From positions 8,168,842 through 8,232,841 of the forward strand of contig OX940861.1 in NCBI GenBank assembly GCA_954871525.1: a DNA stretch of 64,000 nucleotides. The letters are read 5' to 3'. Source of the stretch: Parietaria judaica. Its lineage: Eukaryota > Streptophyta > Magnoliopsida > Rosales > Urticaceae. Under the pieces are notes generated by a model. That model was not told the origin of the DNA, made no database searches, and saw only the letters and a list, made by a program, of their open reading frames with translations. Both the position numbers and the translations under genes were made by a program. Of the stretch, positions 1-10,945 are shown piece by piece. Numbering within the stretch: the first letter of the stretch is position 1; the number at the start of each line of letters is the position of its first letter.

Positions 1-180
1 TTGAAACTGTGACTAAACCTACCTCAGTCCATATTCGTCAAGTCAACGTTAAATGAGGGCCACGTGTCATGTTCGGGCGGGACCAGTGACATGTCAAAGG
101 CCTAAGTGTCCTTTTAAAAAAACGTGAGAGGAGCGGAACAAGTCATAGTTATAAATGTACTAAATTTATTTTATATCAAA

Positions 181-320
181 ATTGTCGATAGATCCGTCGA
201 TAAATCGCGATAACGATAATGAACAGTATTATGGTATATCTGTCGATTTATCCGTCGGTTGTCGATTTATCCGTGAAAATGATATGTCGATTTATCGGCA
301 AAAACGATAAATAAAACTTA
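181..320. repeat. Fragment of hAT-like MITE family (CGATTTATC words)
   Basis: Repeated GTCGATTTATCCGTCG words resemble the interior of the two bounded hAT-like elements at 3920-5442 and 32100-32593. No terminal inverted repeat or TSD was found, so this is only a remnant call. Confidence 0.4.
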
Positions 321-759
321 ATTTTAACCTTTGAAAAAAAATGACACACTTCTCCTAACAACGACGAAAATCGATGAAAAACCAAAACGACAAACTTTAG
401 GGGAGATAAATAGTCGAGGGGGTGGGTTCCTTAGTTTGTTGGCAGCTTTTTTTTTACGAAAATCGTCGACGTTTAGAACCTATGGTCATTTATGGGTGGT
501 GAATTGTGAAAGCTTGTGACCAGTTGATATTTACTTATGTGGCACAATCGACAAATTAAATTATTAGGCATTTAAATGGTGGGTCTGTGAATTTTATAAT
601 ATTAAAATAAAATGTTATTTGCTTCGGACTATAATAATATTCGCCTAATGCTAATTTAGATTTGAACGCACGATTCCTTCTTTGAACGAAAGAAATCATT
701 ACAGTTGAAAACATTATTAATTAAATTACTTGGTCCCAATATTTAATAGCTAAAAGTTA

Positions 760-769
<10 letters not shown>

Positions 770-801
<32 letters not shown>
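770..801. repeat. (TA)n microsatellite
   Basis: Uninterrupted TA dinucleotide run. Similar runs occur at about 10500-10526, 12965-12996, 15538-15560 and 23625-23656. Confidence 0.9.
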
Positions 802-807
<6 letters not shown>

Positions 808-1780
808 ATACATGTGTATATATTATGTGTGTACGTAAGATGATAAGATAAAATAATGTCATACTTTGTTTAATCTTATACTTTTCAATAATTTAAAATT
901 GGCTATGCAATTTTAAAATTTTTAATTATATAATTAAAATGTCAAATTTTACAAAAGTTACTACTAAAAAATATAACTATTATATTAAAACAACATATAT
1001 AAGTATTAATTAAAGATAATAATTACCACGCATAATGATATATCACACATACATTACAAACACTTACTCAACTAAAGTACATAAAAGACATGTTTAATAA
1101 TTTGGTAAGTTGTTAAAAGATAATGGGAAAATTTCCGATTTCAACAATTTGTAGAACATGTGATATAGATAAATCATTCCCATGCCCAACAATCCAAGCC
1201 CGCTGGTCGGGCTCGAACCCGAACTGGTTAGGACCAGCCCAGGCGAGGACCCGAAATATCTCTTATATAAAATAAAAACAAAAAGATATTTTTATTTTCT
1301 AGGAACTATCAATTTATGTTTGATTTGAGGTGATATTTTAGTATTTTTTTAGAGCAGTAGGTATATACTTTGCCAAATGAAACTAGGGAGAAACAAAATC
1401 AAGATTATATCGAACCAAATCATTTTGATATAGTGGAACAACTCATTACTGTTTTGGAACGCACTAGTGAATGAATATATGGTTTTTAGTTTTAAATATG
1501 CACTGAGTTTATTGTTATTAATTTTTGGGCTTATCGGCAGTGTTATCATTTATTCTTTTACTCGATAGTTGTTGATAGTTGATACATAATATCCAAATTC
1601 CAAACCTAGGGGCTTCAAATTCAAACACTTGATCTACATTTATATGGGCTTTTTTAGAACATACCATACTTTCGTTGGGCCCTATAATCTGTTACACCTT
1701 TCAGCTTCTTATTTACTCTGATAGATTTTAAAAATTACCTAATTTGGTACGATTTAGATTATAAGGTTTAACTTAAGAAC

Positions 1781-2156
1781 TGTTAAAATTGATGCACATG
1801 TCCTAGATATATGTGAAAAATATCAAGAGATAAAGTGTAAAAAAAAAAATCTAGAAATAGAATACTCTAGAATGCTATCATAAGCATATGAGTATAGAAA
1901 AATCTAGAAACTAACTAGACTAGAAACTTAGAAGAATTATCTAGAGTGTTGTAATCTAGGATTTAGAAGAACACTCTAGAATCTTGTACAACCTCTATAT
2001 AAAGAGGTGTTGGGGTGTTGTAAATTTGCAAGAATCAATAAACAAAATTCTATCTAAACACTCTCCACTCAATTTCTACATACATTATCTACTACGAACA
2101 ATCTACCTTAGAAACCACCCACCAAAATAAACATATTCCGCACAAAAGAACCATCA
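1781..2156 (+). repeat. 5' LTR of copia element
   Basis: 376 bp, starts TGTTAAAATT and ends ACCATCA. It matches 6803-7202 over its whole length apart from substitutions and one indel. A TATA-like CTATATAAAGAGG at about 1995-2007 is present in both copies and is a plausible LTR promoter. Confidence 0.92.
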
Positions 2157-2157
2157 G

Positions 2158-2169
2158 TGGTATCAGAGC
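2158..2169 (+). other. Primer binding site (initiator Met tRNA type)
   Basis: TGGTATCAGAGC begins two bases after the LTR end. This is the standard plant copia primer site complementary to the 3' end of initiator methionine tRNA. Confidence 0.9.
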
Positions 2170-2207
2170 TACGTTCGATCACAAACAGGCGTAAGAAAAA
2201 GAAATCC

Positions 2208-2675
2208 ATGGCCGACTCAAACCGTTCCTCCATTCCTCTTCCAATCTTTCATGGAGAAAACTATGATTTTTGGTCCATCAAAATGAAAACCTACTTTCGC
2301 TCTCAAAACTTGTGGAAGATAATCGAAGAAGGATTTAACATCCTTGAAGACACGTCTACCCTTACAGTCAATCAAAAGAAGGCATTTGAGGATAATCAAC
2401 AAAAAGCTTCTCAAGCGTTATTTGCTCTTCAACAAGCTATGGCCGATGAAATATTTCCACGAATCATGGGGCATCTACAGCAAAACAAGCTTTGGATACA
2501 TAGCAAAAGGAGTTTTAGGAACAAAAAAGGTACGGATGGTCAGACTATAGGCACTTAGAAGAGATTTTGAGAATATTAAGATGAAGGACAATGAGACCGC
2601 TAAAAACTACTACTCAAGGATAAAGGAGATAGTAACTCAAATGAGAGTCTATGGTGAAAACATTTCTGACAAGAA
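2208..2675 (+). pseudogene. Copia gag N-terminal region, frameshifted
   Basis: The ATG at 2208 opens a frame starting MADSNRSSIPLPIFHGENYD with the FHGENYDFWSIKMKTYF motif typical of plant copia Gag (UBN2 / DUF4219-like). The frame is lost near 2500. A recognisable continuation (RRDFENIKMKDNETAKNYYS) lies in a shifted frame up to about 2700, so Gag cannot be translated as one protein. Gag would form the retrotransposon particle. The 2208 start is preferred because upstream codons lie in the primer binding site. Confidence 0.8.
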
Positions 2676-2680
2676 ATTAG

Positions 2681-3895
2681 TTGAAGATACTAATTTCTTG
2701 TACAAAAAAATACGACACAATAGTCTCAGCCATTGAAGAAACAAAGGATATTGAGACTCTTTCACCGACGGAATCAATGGGCTCTCTTGAAGCACATGAA
2801 AATAGATTGAGTAGGCGGAATGAGAACGGATCTACGGAAAACGCCTTTCAATCTAAGATAACTACGCGGTCTCGTAAGCCAAGAGAAAAGAGAAGTTACG
2901 AAGGGAAACAAGGAAAAGATAAGGATAGATTTACTCCGTGTAGTATTTGCAAAAGAAAAGGCCACTTGGAGAAAGATTGTTGGTTTAAAGGAAAACCACA
3001 ATGCAAATATTGCAAAAAAATTGGGCACACTGAAAATATCTGTCGTTTTAAGAAAAATCATCAAGCTAACTTCTCTGAAGAAAAAAAAGATGAAAATATC
3101 TTCTATGCATTTCAAGCTAGAACTGAAGACAAAGATGACACATGGTATGTGGATAGTGGTTGCAGTAACCACAAGACTAAAAATGAAAAACTCTTTTGCA
3201 CTCTTGGGAAAACCGACTCAAGAGTCAAAATTAGAAATGGAGAGTTTATGGAGGCGAATGGTAAAGGAACCATCGGTGTTGAAACAAAAAACGGAAAGAA
3301 GTATTTAACTGATGTACTTCTAGTCCTAAATGTCGATCAAAGCCTACTCAGCGTAGGTCAAATGATGGAGAAAGGATACTCTTTGCTTTTCGAGGGAGAC
3401 GCTTGCACAATTTATGACAAGCGAGATAAATCCCAAGAAATTGCAAAGATAAAAATGAATGAGCATAGGTGTTTTCCATTCCAATGGAGGCATACAAGTG
3501 ATGTGGCGATGAAGATGCAAGTGTATGACTCGTGGCTATGGCATAAGCGGCTTGGACACTTTAACTTTCACGGGCTAAAGATACTTCACCAGAAAGACAT
3601 GATGACGGATTTTCCAGCCATAAAAGAGATCGATGGAGTATGTGAAGGATGCCTACTAGGGAAACAACACCGAAAGCCTTTTCCATTTAATAAATCATGG
3701 AGAGGTAAAGAGCCACTGAAGCTAGTGCACAGACGTTTGTGGTCCAATGCGCACCCCGTCACTCGAGCAAAATAGGTACTTCATCCTCTTCATTGATGAT
3801 TGTACTAGAATGACGTGGGTTTATTTCATGCGTGAAAGATCACAAGTCTTCGACATTTTCAAGAGATTAAAAAATTATGTCGAATAACAAAATGG
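2681..3895 (+). pseudogene. Copia Gag zinc knuckles, protease and integrase N-terminus
   Basis: The open part (2681-3775, about 364 codons) contains two CCHC zinc knuckles (CSICKRKGHLEKDC and CKYCKKIGHTENIC), an aspartic protease start (WYVDSGCSNH, with the catalytic DSG), and the gag-pre-integrase zinc-binding region (WHKRLGHFNF ... CEGCLLGKQHRKPF). The integrase core should continue from here. The first catalytic Asp region is altered (LVHRRLW), a stop follows at 3773-3775, and the second Asp region (FIDDCTRMTWVYF) lies in another frame at about 3780-3830. The hAT-like insertion then breaks the gene. No functional integrase is possible. Confidence 0.88.
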
Positions 3896-3919
3896 ATTCT
3901 ACATTAAGAACCTCCGAAG

Positions 3920-5442
3920 CAACGATTCGAATTTCGCGAATATCGCTCGATTTTCGCTCAAAAACTCGCTGAAATGGCCTTCTCGATAACTTATCTCTCT
4001 TAATCGTTGTCGTTTTATGGTTTTCGCGATTTTTCGAGTCGAAAAATGAGGTACTTTTCGTTTCAAGTTTTCAAGTGAAAAATGTCGAAAACCTGAGGAC
4101 TTTTCGATGAAATATGGAAAAGTGAAACCCTAGATATAAAACCTTCCTCTTCTCGTGAAAACCAACCCACTTACCAACTCTTTTCCCCTCTTTCTCGCCA
4201 ACTCCTTCCCTGAAATTCTTCCTTACCCTGCTTATCGCTTAGAGAAGATAATTGCTTCTCGTCACATTGTTCAAGTGGAAGCCATACTCTAATCACGGCA
4301 AAAGTTCCTAGGTCTTATAATCTCGTAAAAAATAAAGGTATTTTTAGGGTTTTTTAAGTAGATTTTGAGTGTTTTATAGATTAATTGTTGTATATGAATG
4401 GATTATGCAAAAATTTCACAATATTATTCTATATCTTAAGTACTTACTTAGAAATGTATTAGGTTGAAATGAAAGTTCAAGATTGAGTTTCATATAACTT
4501 TGATTGTACATTTTCGATTTTGAATCTAATATTGATTTTGAAATTGATTTTTCTTAGGTTTACTGATGAATATGGATATTTTATGATGGATGGTGTGATT
4601 TTTTTGAAGTTTTTTTTTTTTTTTTTTTTTTTTCAGATTTGGGGTGATTTTAGGGTTTTTCCAAATTTTATGTAATAGCGGCAAATGTACTTAATTTTTG
4701 GAAAGTATTGAACTTGAGTTATATTTTGAACTCTTTTGATGTAATTTCATTTATTAACTTCGTATGTTATTAGAAAACCGGCTGTTTGACATAATTTTTT
4801 TGTTGTTGTAGTTTGATGTTTTTCCGGAATTTCCATTTATTATGGCAAAAGTACACATGTTTCGGAAATTGTTGAAATTGAGGTATATTTTCACTTTGTT
4901 TGATGTAATTTCGTTTTATAACAATGTATATAATTTATAAACTATGACTTTGAGATAATTTCTTTTGTACATTGACATTTTCCAATTATTACGGCAAAAG
5001 TACGTATTTTTAGTATATTTGTTAAAATGAGCTAGTTCTTCATGAGTATCGAGTATCCGTTCTTTTTTTTTTGCGTTTATATTTGTGTTTACGAGACTTG
5101 GTTTATTTATATTTTGTATGAGACTCAGTTTATGTTTGGTAATATTAGTATGAGACTTGGTTTGTGACATATGTTATATTTTGTATGAGACTTATGTTTA
5201 TATTTTGGTGACATTATTATATTATGTTATGTTTTTAGCGTAAAATATGTATGAAAATGTTTTATAGGTTTTCCATCGATAAATCCATCGATAACCGATT
5301 AATCCATTGATAAGTTTGATAAGTTTCGATAACGGCAAACGATAATTTTTATAGGTTTTCCATCGAAAAATTTATCGGTAAAGGATTACTCCGTCGATAA
5401 CGGCAAACGATTTTTCGGCAAAGTTCGGCATTCAAATCCTTG
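3920..5442. mobile_element. hAT-like non-autonomous DNA transposon, nested in copia
   Basis: 1523 bp. The ends are imperfect inverted repeats: CAACGATTCGAAT at the left and CAAGGATTTGAAT when the right end is read inward (10 of 13 match). An exact 8-bp target duplication CTCCGAAG (3912-3919 and 5443-5450) lies outside them, as expected for the hAT superfamily. The interior is AT-rich, has a long T run (about 4607-4634) and CGATAAATC words near the right end, and has no transposase ORF. It interrupts the integrase of the copia element, so it inserted later. It resembles the 494-bp element at 32100-32593. Confidence 0.85.
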
Positions 5443-5450
5443 CTCCGAAG

Positions 5451-6478
5451 CGACCGAGGCAAGGAATACACTTCAACAGGATTCGACAAGTTTTGCGAAG
5501 AAGAAGGCGTTGAATGACAACTCACTGTCGGATATGCACCTGAACAAAATGGAGTATCGGAAAGAAAGAATAGGACTGTGATGGAGTCCGCAAGGGCGAT
5601 GCTCATGGATAAAGGACTTCCTAAAAGCTTCTGGGCAAAAGCTGTGTACATGGCAGTCTATCTGCTAAACAGGTGTCCTACAAAAGCCGTGCTAGACAAG
5701 ACACCAATTGAAGCTTGGAGCGGAAGAAAACCGTCTGCAAAACATCTTAGAGTCTTTGGTTGCGTATGCTACGTTCACGTGCCACAAGTAAAGAGAGGTA
5801 AACTTGATGAAAAATCAGAAAAAGGAATATTTTTAGGCTATAGTACTCAGTAAAAAGGATATCGAGTCTATAGCTTAAAGACAAAGAAGCTTCTTATCAG
5901 CTGAGACGTGGAGTTCGATGAAGACTCTGCTTACAACGAGAAGAATGAGCAGACGAGGGAATCAAATATTAATATGCCAACAACGCCTCAACAAGAAGAC
6001 GAAAACCAACCTGCTCTACCAGAAACTATCCAGATGCTACTACAGACTCACCACCGAGAAGAGTAAGATCTTTTGCCGAAGTATACATGTCATGTAACTT
6101 CGCAATATCGGAGCCAGAAAGCTACGAAGCTGCTTCAAAGCAAGAAGAATGGAGAAAAGCTATGGAAGATGAAATTAAGATGATCGAGAAAAACAACACA
6201 TGTGAGCTGGTCGATTCTCCCGAAGAAAAAGAAATCATCGGAGTAAAGTGGGTCTACAAGACGAAAGTAAACCCCGATGGTACAATTCAAAAACACAAGG
6301 CGAGACTAGTTGTCAAAGGATTTGCACAACAATTTGGAGTAAACTACACTGAAACATTTGCTCCAGTAGCACGCCATGACACCATAAGGGCGTTAATTGC
6401 ACTTTCGGCTCTGAAAAGATGGCAAATTTATCAGCTCGATGTAAAGTCCACTTTCCTAAATGGCTACCTAGAAGAATA
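5451..6478 (+). pseudogene. Copia integrase C-terminus and reverse transcriptase N-terminus
   Basis: Directly after the hAT TSD the integrase resumes, including PEQNGVSERKNRT, which carries the catalytic Glu region, and the MCM/LNRCPTKAV...SAKHLRVFGCVCYVHVP segment. Stops occur near 5514, 5851 and 5902. The RT begins at about 6087 with EEWRKAMEDEIKMIEKNNTC, then GVKWVYKTKVNPDG, HKARLVVKGFAQ and YQLDVKSTFLNGYLEE, the first RT catalytic Asp block. A stop follows at 6477-6479. The YVDD block is missing because the central RT is deleted. Confidence 0.88.
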
Positions 6479-6549
6479 AATTTACGTGGAACAATTTGAA
6501 AGGTTCATGGTGCAAGGACAAGAAGACAAAGTATTGAGGCTCAAGAAGA

Positions 6550-6808
6550 AGCTTCAAAGATCTATTGTGATAGCAAATCTGCTATTGCGATGGCCAAAAA
6601 CCCAATTTTTCATGGAAGAACTAAGCACATCAAAATCAAGTATCACTTTATTCGGGAAGCTGTGAACAACAAGGAGATAGAGATCAAAAATTGCAACAGT
6701 GAAGAACAGTTAGCTGATATATTCACAAAAGCGCTACCAAAAGAAAAATTCGAGACATTGCGAGACATGATCGGAGTAGTCCAAATGCGCATCAAGGAGG
6801 AGTGTTAA
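6550..6808 (+). pseudogene. Copia RNase H C-terminal end
   Basis: The frame reads KIYCDSKSAIAMAKNPIFHG then RTKHIKIKYHFIREAV and ADIFTKALPKEKFETLRDMIGV, the usual C-terminal end of plant copia Pol, with the stop at 6806-6808 just inside the 3' LTR. The jump from the RT N-terminal block to this segment within about 70 bases shows an internal deletion of most of RT and the first half of RNase H. Confidence 0.88.
6791..6802 (+). other. Polypurine tract
   Basis: ATCAAGGAGGAG immediately precedes the right LTR start at 6803. It would prime plus-strand synthesis. It overlaps the end of the pol reading frame. Confidence 0.75.
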
Positions 6809-7202
6809 AATGGATGCACATTTCTACATTATAGAATATTCTAGTATGTCCTAGATATATGTGGAAAAATATCAAGAGATAAAGTGTGAAGAAAAATCTA
6901 GAAATAGAATACTCTAGAATGCTATCATAAGTATATGAGTATAGAAAAATCTAGAAACTAACTAGACTAGAAACTTAGAAGAATTATCTAGAGTGTTGTA
7001 ATTAGGATTTAGAAGAACACTCTTGAATCTTGTACAACCTCTATATAAAGAGGTGTTGGGGTGTTATAAATTTACAAGAATCAATAAACAAAATTCTATC
7101 CAAACACTCTCCACTCAATTTCTACATACATTATCTACTACAAACAATCTACCTTAGAAACAACCCACTAAAATAAACATATTCCGCACAAAAGAACCAT
7201 CA
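6803..7202 (+). repeat. 3' LTR of copia element
   Basis: 400 bp, TGTTAAAATGG...ACCATCA, followed by the TSD AGAAC. It contains about 27 bp near its start that the left LTR lacks. Confidence 0.92.
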
Positions 7203-7207
7203 AGAAC

Positions 7208-7780
7208 CTTAACATGCATTGGAATCCATAATATTGATACTTCAAAGATGTGCAGATTAGTCATTCTAGATAATGAATAGAGTATCAACCAGGCTCACCC
7301 GGCCCAGTCTATAAGATAAGTGGGTCAGGTTGATTTTTGCCTCTATAAGCCCGGGTAGTGATATTTTGAGCCGGACACGGCCAAGTCTATGGACCTATCC
7401 GGCTTTAACATGGGTGAGCCAAACCGGCCCACTTACACCACAAAAAGGATATCATGTGTACCAACACTTGGCCATTATATCAAAGTAGTAATTCGTAACT
7501 CTGAAAGTCTAAAGAAGAGAGAATTGATTATGAGAGGCAAACACAATGTCAAATCATTATTCACCGTTCATAGTGATTGATTGTCATCATATTAACTAAT
7601 TGTAATGAATATACAAATACCATAATGTATGGCTTAAAGCAAACTATCCCCATTTACATTAGCCTATTATTTGACTTTTGTATGAGGGTAACCGCGAGGC
7701 CAATGAAACGTTAATTACTCAAAGTTAAATAATAATAATAAAAATAATGGCTTCACTAATATTCCTGCAAGCAATATATA
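7208..7780. other. Intergenic, possible MITE remnant
   Basis: No gene is supported. About 7280-7430 is rich in GGCCCA / GCCCGGG / CCGGCCCA words, similar to degenerate plant hAT MITEs, but no TSD was found. The 63-codon ORF at 7389-7580 overlaps this and has no recognisable features. Confidence 0.5.
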
Positions 7781-7782
7781 TG

Positions 7783-7789
7783 TATAAAG
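7783..7789 (+). promoter_or_regulatory. Putative TATA box upstream of 7896 ATG
   Basis: TATAAAG in the context TATGTATAAAGGGAATC, about 110 bases before an ATG that is followed directly by a consensus splice donor. The spacing suits a plant core promoter with a leader of about 80 bases. Inference from sequence only. Confidence 0.35.
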
Positions 7790-7895
7790 GGAATCACATC
7801 AATAATTCACAGTCACACTGCTCAGAAACTCACAAAGAAAGCATACATATATAGTAGTGGAGAAAGAAATAGTCATTTTGCCCCCCATCTACATC

Positions 7896-7904
7896 ATGAA
7901 GAAG
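7896..7904 (+). pseudogene. Possible orphan first coding exon (Met-Lys-Lys)
   Basis: ATGAAGAAG is followed at once by GTAAGC, a strong splice donor. A nine-base first exon coding Met-Lys-Lys, interrupted by an intron, is a pattern I associate with some plant heavy-metal-associated (HIPP/HMA) genes. The expected downstream exon was not found up to 13600: the following sequence is duplicated (8034-8201 and 12052-12227) and interrupted by a 3.8-kb transposon. Either the gene has lost its body, it continues after a very long intron, or this is chance. Confidence 0.3.
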
Positions 7905-8033
7905 GTAAGCATGCTTTTTGGGCTTTTCTCTAATCATTGATGCTTTTCTTGACATCAACTCATTGCCAAATACCTAATATAATTGCCAACCGTTTTGTAT
8001 TAGAATCGTAGAATAATTTTATGCACTGAACAC

Positions 8034-8201
8034 TTGTAGCTCTACGACCGGTGTGGCTAAACCTAACTAGTTGATATATATTATATTATACAATAATCAC
8101 CATTTATCAGACACGTGTTTGTGTTTTGTGTATGAATCACGATATTATGTTACTAGGGTAATAGTCCTATTTGCGGAAGGGTAACGACTAATGAGTCTCT
8201 A
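8034..8201 (+). repeat. Direct repeat, left copy (flanks CACTA-like element)
   Basis: 168 bp starting TTGTAGCTCTACGA and ending GAGTCTCTA. It is repeated at 12052-12227 with about ten substitutions and a few small indels. The two copies lie immediately outside the transposon at 8197-12046. Confidence 0.88.
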
Positions 8202-8805
8202 GTAAAAAAAGACCACTTTGCGACAAACTTTTTTCGCAACAGAAATTTAATTGCTAAAAGACTAACTTAGCAACAAAAAAATTTGTTGCAAGAAACATTG
8301 CAACAGATTACTTGGTGGCAAAAATAATTCTGTTGTAATTTTTTTCAAATTTGCGTGAAAACTTAGCAACAGATAAAATTGTAGCTAAAATAATTTAACA
8401 ATTAAATAATCAGTTGCAGAATTATTTTTGCAACAAAATTTATTGTCAAGAATATTTGGCTCCAAATTTTTTCCGGAAAATCTTTGCAAGTGATATTCAG
8501 TCGCGGAAATTCATTTTGCAATAGTAAAGTCAGTCGCTAAAATATGTTTGCGTCTGAAATAATTATCGCAAATATTTGGTTCCAGTTGCAAAGATGTTGG
8601 AGCCAATTTTTTGATCAAGTTTTGGGGAGCTAAATCTCTGCAACAGATTAATTTATTGGAAAAGTTAATTTTCTTGTGCTTTCTCACTTGCTAAAATTTA
8701 TTATAATTAATTTTTTTTTCATCGAAATTTAACCTTTCGTCTAAACCCTCTTTCGTCCGACCCATTCGTGAAACACATTCGTGAAACCCCCCTTCATCTA
8801 CGAAC

Positions 8806-9394
8806 TAGGGCTGAAACCGGGTAAAAAACTGGTTTTTTTCATTACCCGAAACCCGAACCCGGATTTTTGGGTTTTGACTTTTCAAACCCGAACCCGGTTT
8901 TTTAAAGACAAAACCCGGAAATCCGGGTTCGGGTAATTACCCGGTTTTTATTTGAAAACCCGGATTTTAAACCCGAACCCGGTTTTAACTCACTTTTATT
9001 TTTTATTTTTTTTATTTGAAGTAAAAACAATTATAAAGCCATTAATACATAATATTACCTAATCTTAAATACACTAATCCAAACTTTGTACACATAGATG
9101 TAGTATTATTAATGTTAGTTTATAAATATAATACTTAGTAAAAAACAAGTTTATATACATTATACAAATAAATTGAATATTTATATTTAAAAAAAAAATC
9201 CGGGTTTTAGTAACCTACTACCCAGGTTTTATAACTCAAAACCCGAAACCCGGAACCCGTTTAATTCGGTTACGGGTTTTTCAAAATTCGGTTTCGGTTT
9301 AACCCGATTTTAATTCGGTTTCGGTTTTTTTTAAACCGGATTCGGTCCGGTTTCGGTTAAAAACCCGCATTTGCGGGTTTTATGTGCAGGCCTA
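8806..9394. mobile_element. hAT MITE (CCCGAACCCGG-rich), nested
   Basis: 589 bp with ends TAGGGCTGAAACCGGG and, read inward from the right, TAGGCCTGCAC. An exact 8-bp TSD CTACGAAC lies at 8798-8805 and 9395-9402. The interior consists of AACCCGGTTT / AAACCCGAACCCGG words around an AT-rich core. No coding capacity. It inserted into the CACTA-like element. Confidence 0.85.
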
Positions 9395-9560
9395 CTACGA
9401 ACCCAGCCCTTCGGCGGAGCTTGCCTTCGACGAACCCAGCCCTTCAGCGAAGCTTGCCTTCGACGGAGCTTGACTTCGACACAAGCTCCTACGAACCCAG
9501 CCCTTCCGCGGAGCTTGCCTTCGACGAACCCAGCTTTTATTCGGCGAAACTTGCTTCTTT
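9395..9560 (+). repeat. Short tandem repeat, CGAACCCAGCCCTTC
   Basis: Four imperfect copies of a unit of about 30-40 bases (ACGAACCCAGCCCTTCGGCGGAGCTTGCCTTCG and variants). The repeats open several overlapping short frames on both strands, which should not be read as genes. Confidence 0.7.
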
Positions 9561-10201
9561 CCTTGATCAGGTATTTCCTCAATCCATTTTTTAGAGCTAT
9601 CAAAATCGAAGAGAAACAGGACAATCATATTTTGGCCTCTGTGTGATTTTTTTTCTTCTGGTATCTGTGCTTTCTATGTGCATGCTTGATGATATCAAAA
9701 AGGATGTTTGGGATGGTTTTGTATGCAAAAATTGCAGTGATATATGGTCGATGTTATAAAATATGATGTATGACTATGTTATTTGTCATATATTCATGTT
9801 ATTGTGTAACATATATTGTCGATCGTTTGTCTGAGTGATTCCAAAAGCTTTAGTTTGTGCAACTCTGATTGTTTTGAGTCAGGATTCATGTTATTGTAAA
9901 GGGTTAGTGCACAATAGTCTTGCTTAGAAATAAGCCCAGTGTATAGTTCATGCTTGCTTGCTTGATTGTGTAATGGAAAGTGGACAATCTGAGGTCAATT
10001 CCAAGCTTTCCATGTATGAAGGATAAAACATTTTCAGTGTTTTAATGGACTGAAAAACACATAAACAAGCTGTCTTTTATTCTTTTACGGACTTTGTTGA
10101 CACATAAACAAGCTGATTAGTCAATATAAGTTCAAGGATAAGACGTTTGTCGGACTTTCATTCTTCACTGACTGTTTCGGTTTTGAATTTGTTGTTTTCA
10201 G

Positions 10202-10493
10202 TCGATAACTGTGTGGCAAGATGTGATCGGACGCCATTGCCCGATCTTCGCCGTCAATCGCGAGGGTCGATCACGATTTCTGCTGATTTCCAGATTATGG
10301 ATTTCCTCTTCGTCGTAATAGAGGAATATTGTTTGTGCGTACAGGTTTTGGTTCCTATACCTAGGCCGGTGGGTTATACTGGAGCTGATCCGTAAAAAAC
10401 GTGAGTACTTCTTTCACCAATGTTAGCTAAATGATCAATCTTGACACCATTGGAATGTTCTCATTTCTCAATGTATATTGTATTGAATAGATC

Positions 10494-10532
<39 letters not shown>

Positions 10533-10945
10533 CAGGATCGTATTGTATTGGACATTGGTGATATGATATCATAAGGTGATGATTACCTTTCCTGTGTACA
10601 GATCATTTCAAATCGGAAAGGAGAAGTTTTTGGTTCCGTGGCTTCTCGTAATCGATCGCAAGAGCTCAGAGGTTCCGATGATCGATGTGCATTTGGTAAA
10701 TTTCTGGTTTTCGTCGGGTTTCAATCGGTTGATATATGGCTTTGAGATTATAAGGGTTTTATTGATTATGGGTTGATCAAGTGTAATAATGTTTGCTTCT
10801 GATTAATGTACAACTAAATTCTTATGAACATTGAATTTTTTTTCCCTTAGTCTCTGTGATTTCACCGTTTCAGATTTCGGCTTTGTCCTGTCAAGCTCTG
10901 ATTATTATCGGAGGAGGATCTTCGGCTCTTACGAATCTCAGGTAA
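10202..10945 (+). pseudogene. Exon-like segments inside CACTA-like element (possible captured gene)
   Basis: Three segments of higher GC are bounded by splice-like signals: about 10202-10344 (preceded by TTGTTTTCAG, ending at a TACAG/GTTTTG junction), about 10603-10695 (after TGTACAG), and about 10875-10940 (after CGTTTCAG, ending CTCAG/GTAACA). They are separated by AT-rich, intron-like sequence. No protein family was recognised. They could be captured host exons (Pack-CACTA) or leftover transposon exons. The segments do not join into one long frame that I can confirm. Confidence 0.3.

Larger units (their letters stand above)
1..1780. other. AT-rich intergenic spacer
   Basis: No gene can be supported. 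About 181-320 holds several copies of a GTCGATTTATCCG-like word, which also occurs inside the hAT-like elements at 3920-5442 and 32100-32593, so it is probably a degraded fragment of that family. A (TA)n run lies at about 770-801. Around 1187-1250 there is a short GC-rich stretch rich in CCCGAACC-like words, typical of degenerate plant MITE ends, but no boundaries were found. The 62-codon ORF at 331-519 has no recognisable features. Confidence 0.6.
1781..7202 (+). mobile_element. Ty1/copia LTR retrotransposon, degraded
   Basis: The element is bounded by two LTRs (1781-2156 and 6803-7202), both TGTTAAAA...CCATCA, and by an exact 5-bp target duplication AGAAC (1776-1780 and 7203-7207). A primer binding site starting TGGTATCAGAGC follows the left LTR, and a purine-rich tract precedes the right LTR. 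The order gag, protease, integrase, reverse transcriptase, RNase H is the Ty1/copia order. It is not autonomous. Gag is frameshifted, the integrase is split by a 1.5-kb hAT-like insertion (3920-5442), several stops interrupt pol, and most of the RT palm is deleted between about 6480 and 6550. The LTRs differ by substitutions and an insertion of about 27 bp in the right copy, so the insertion is not recent. Confidence 0.93.
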
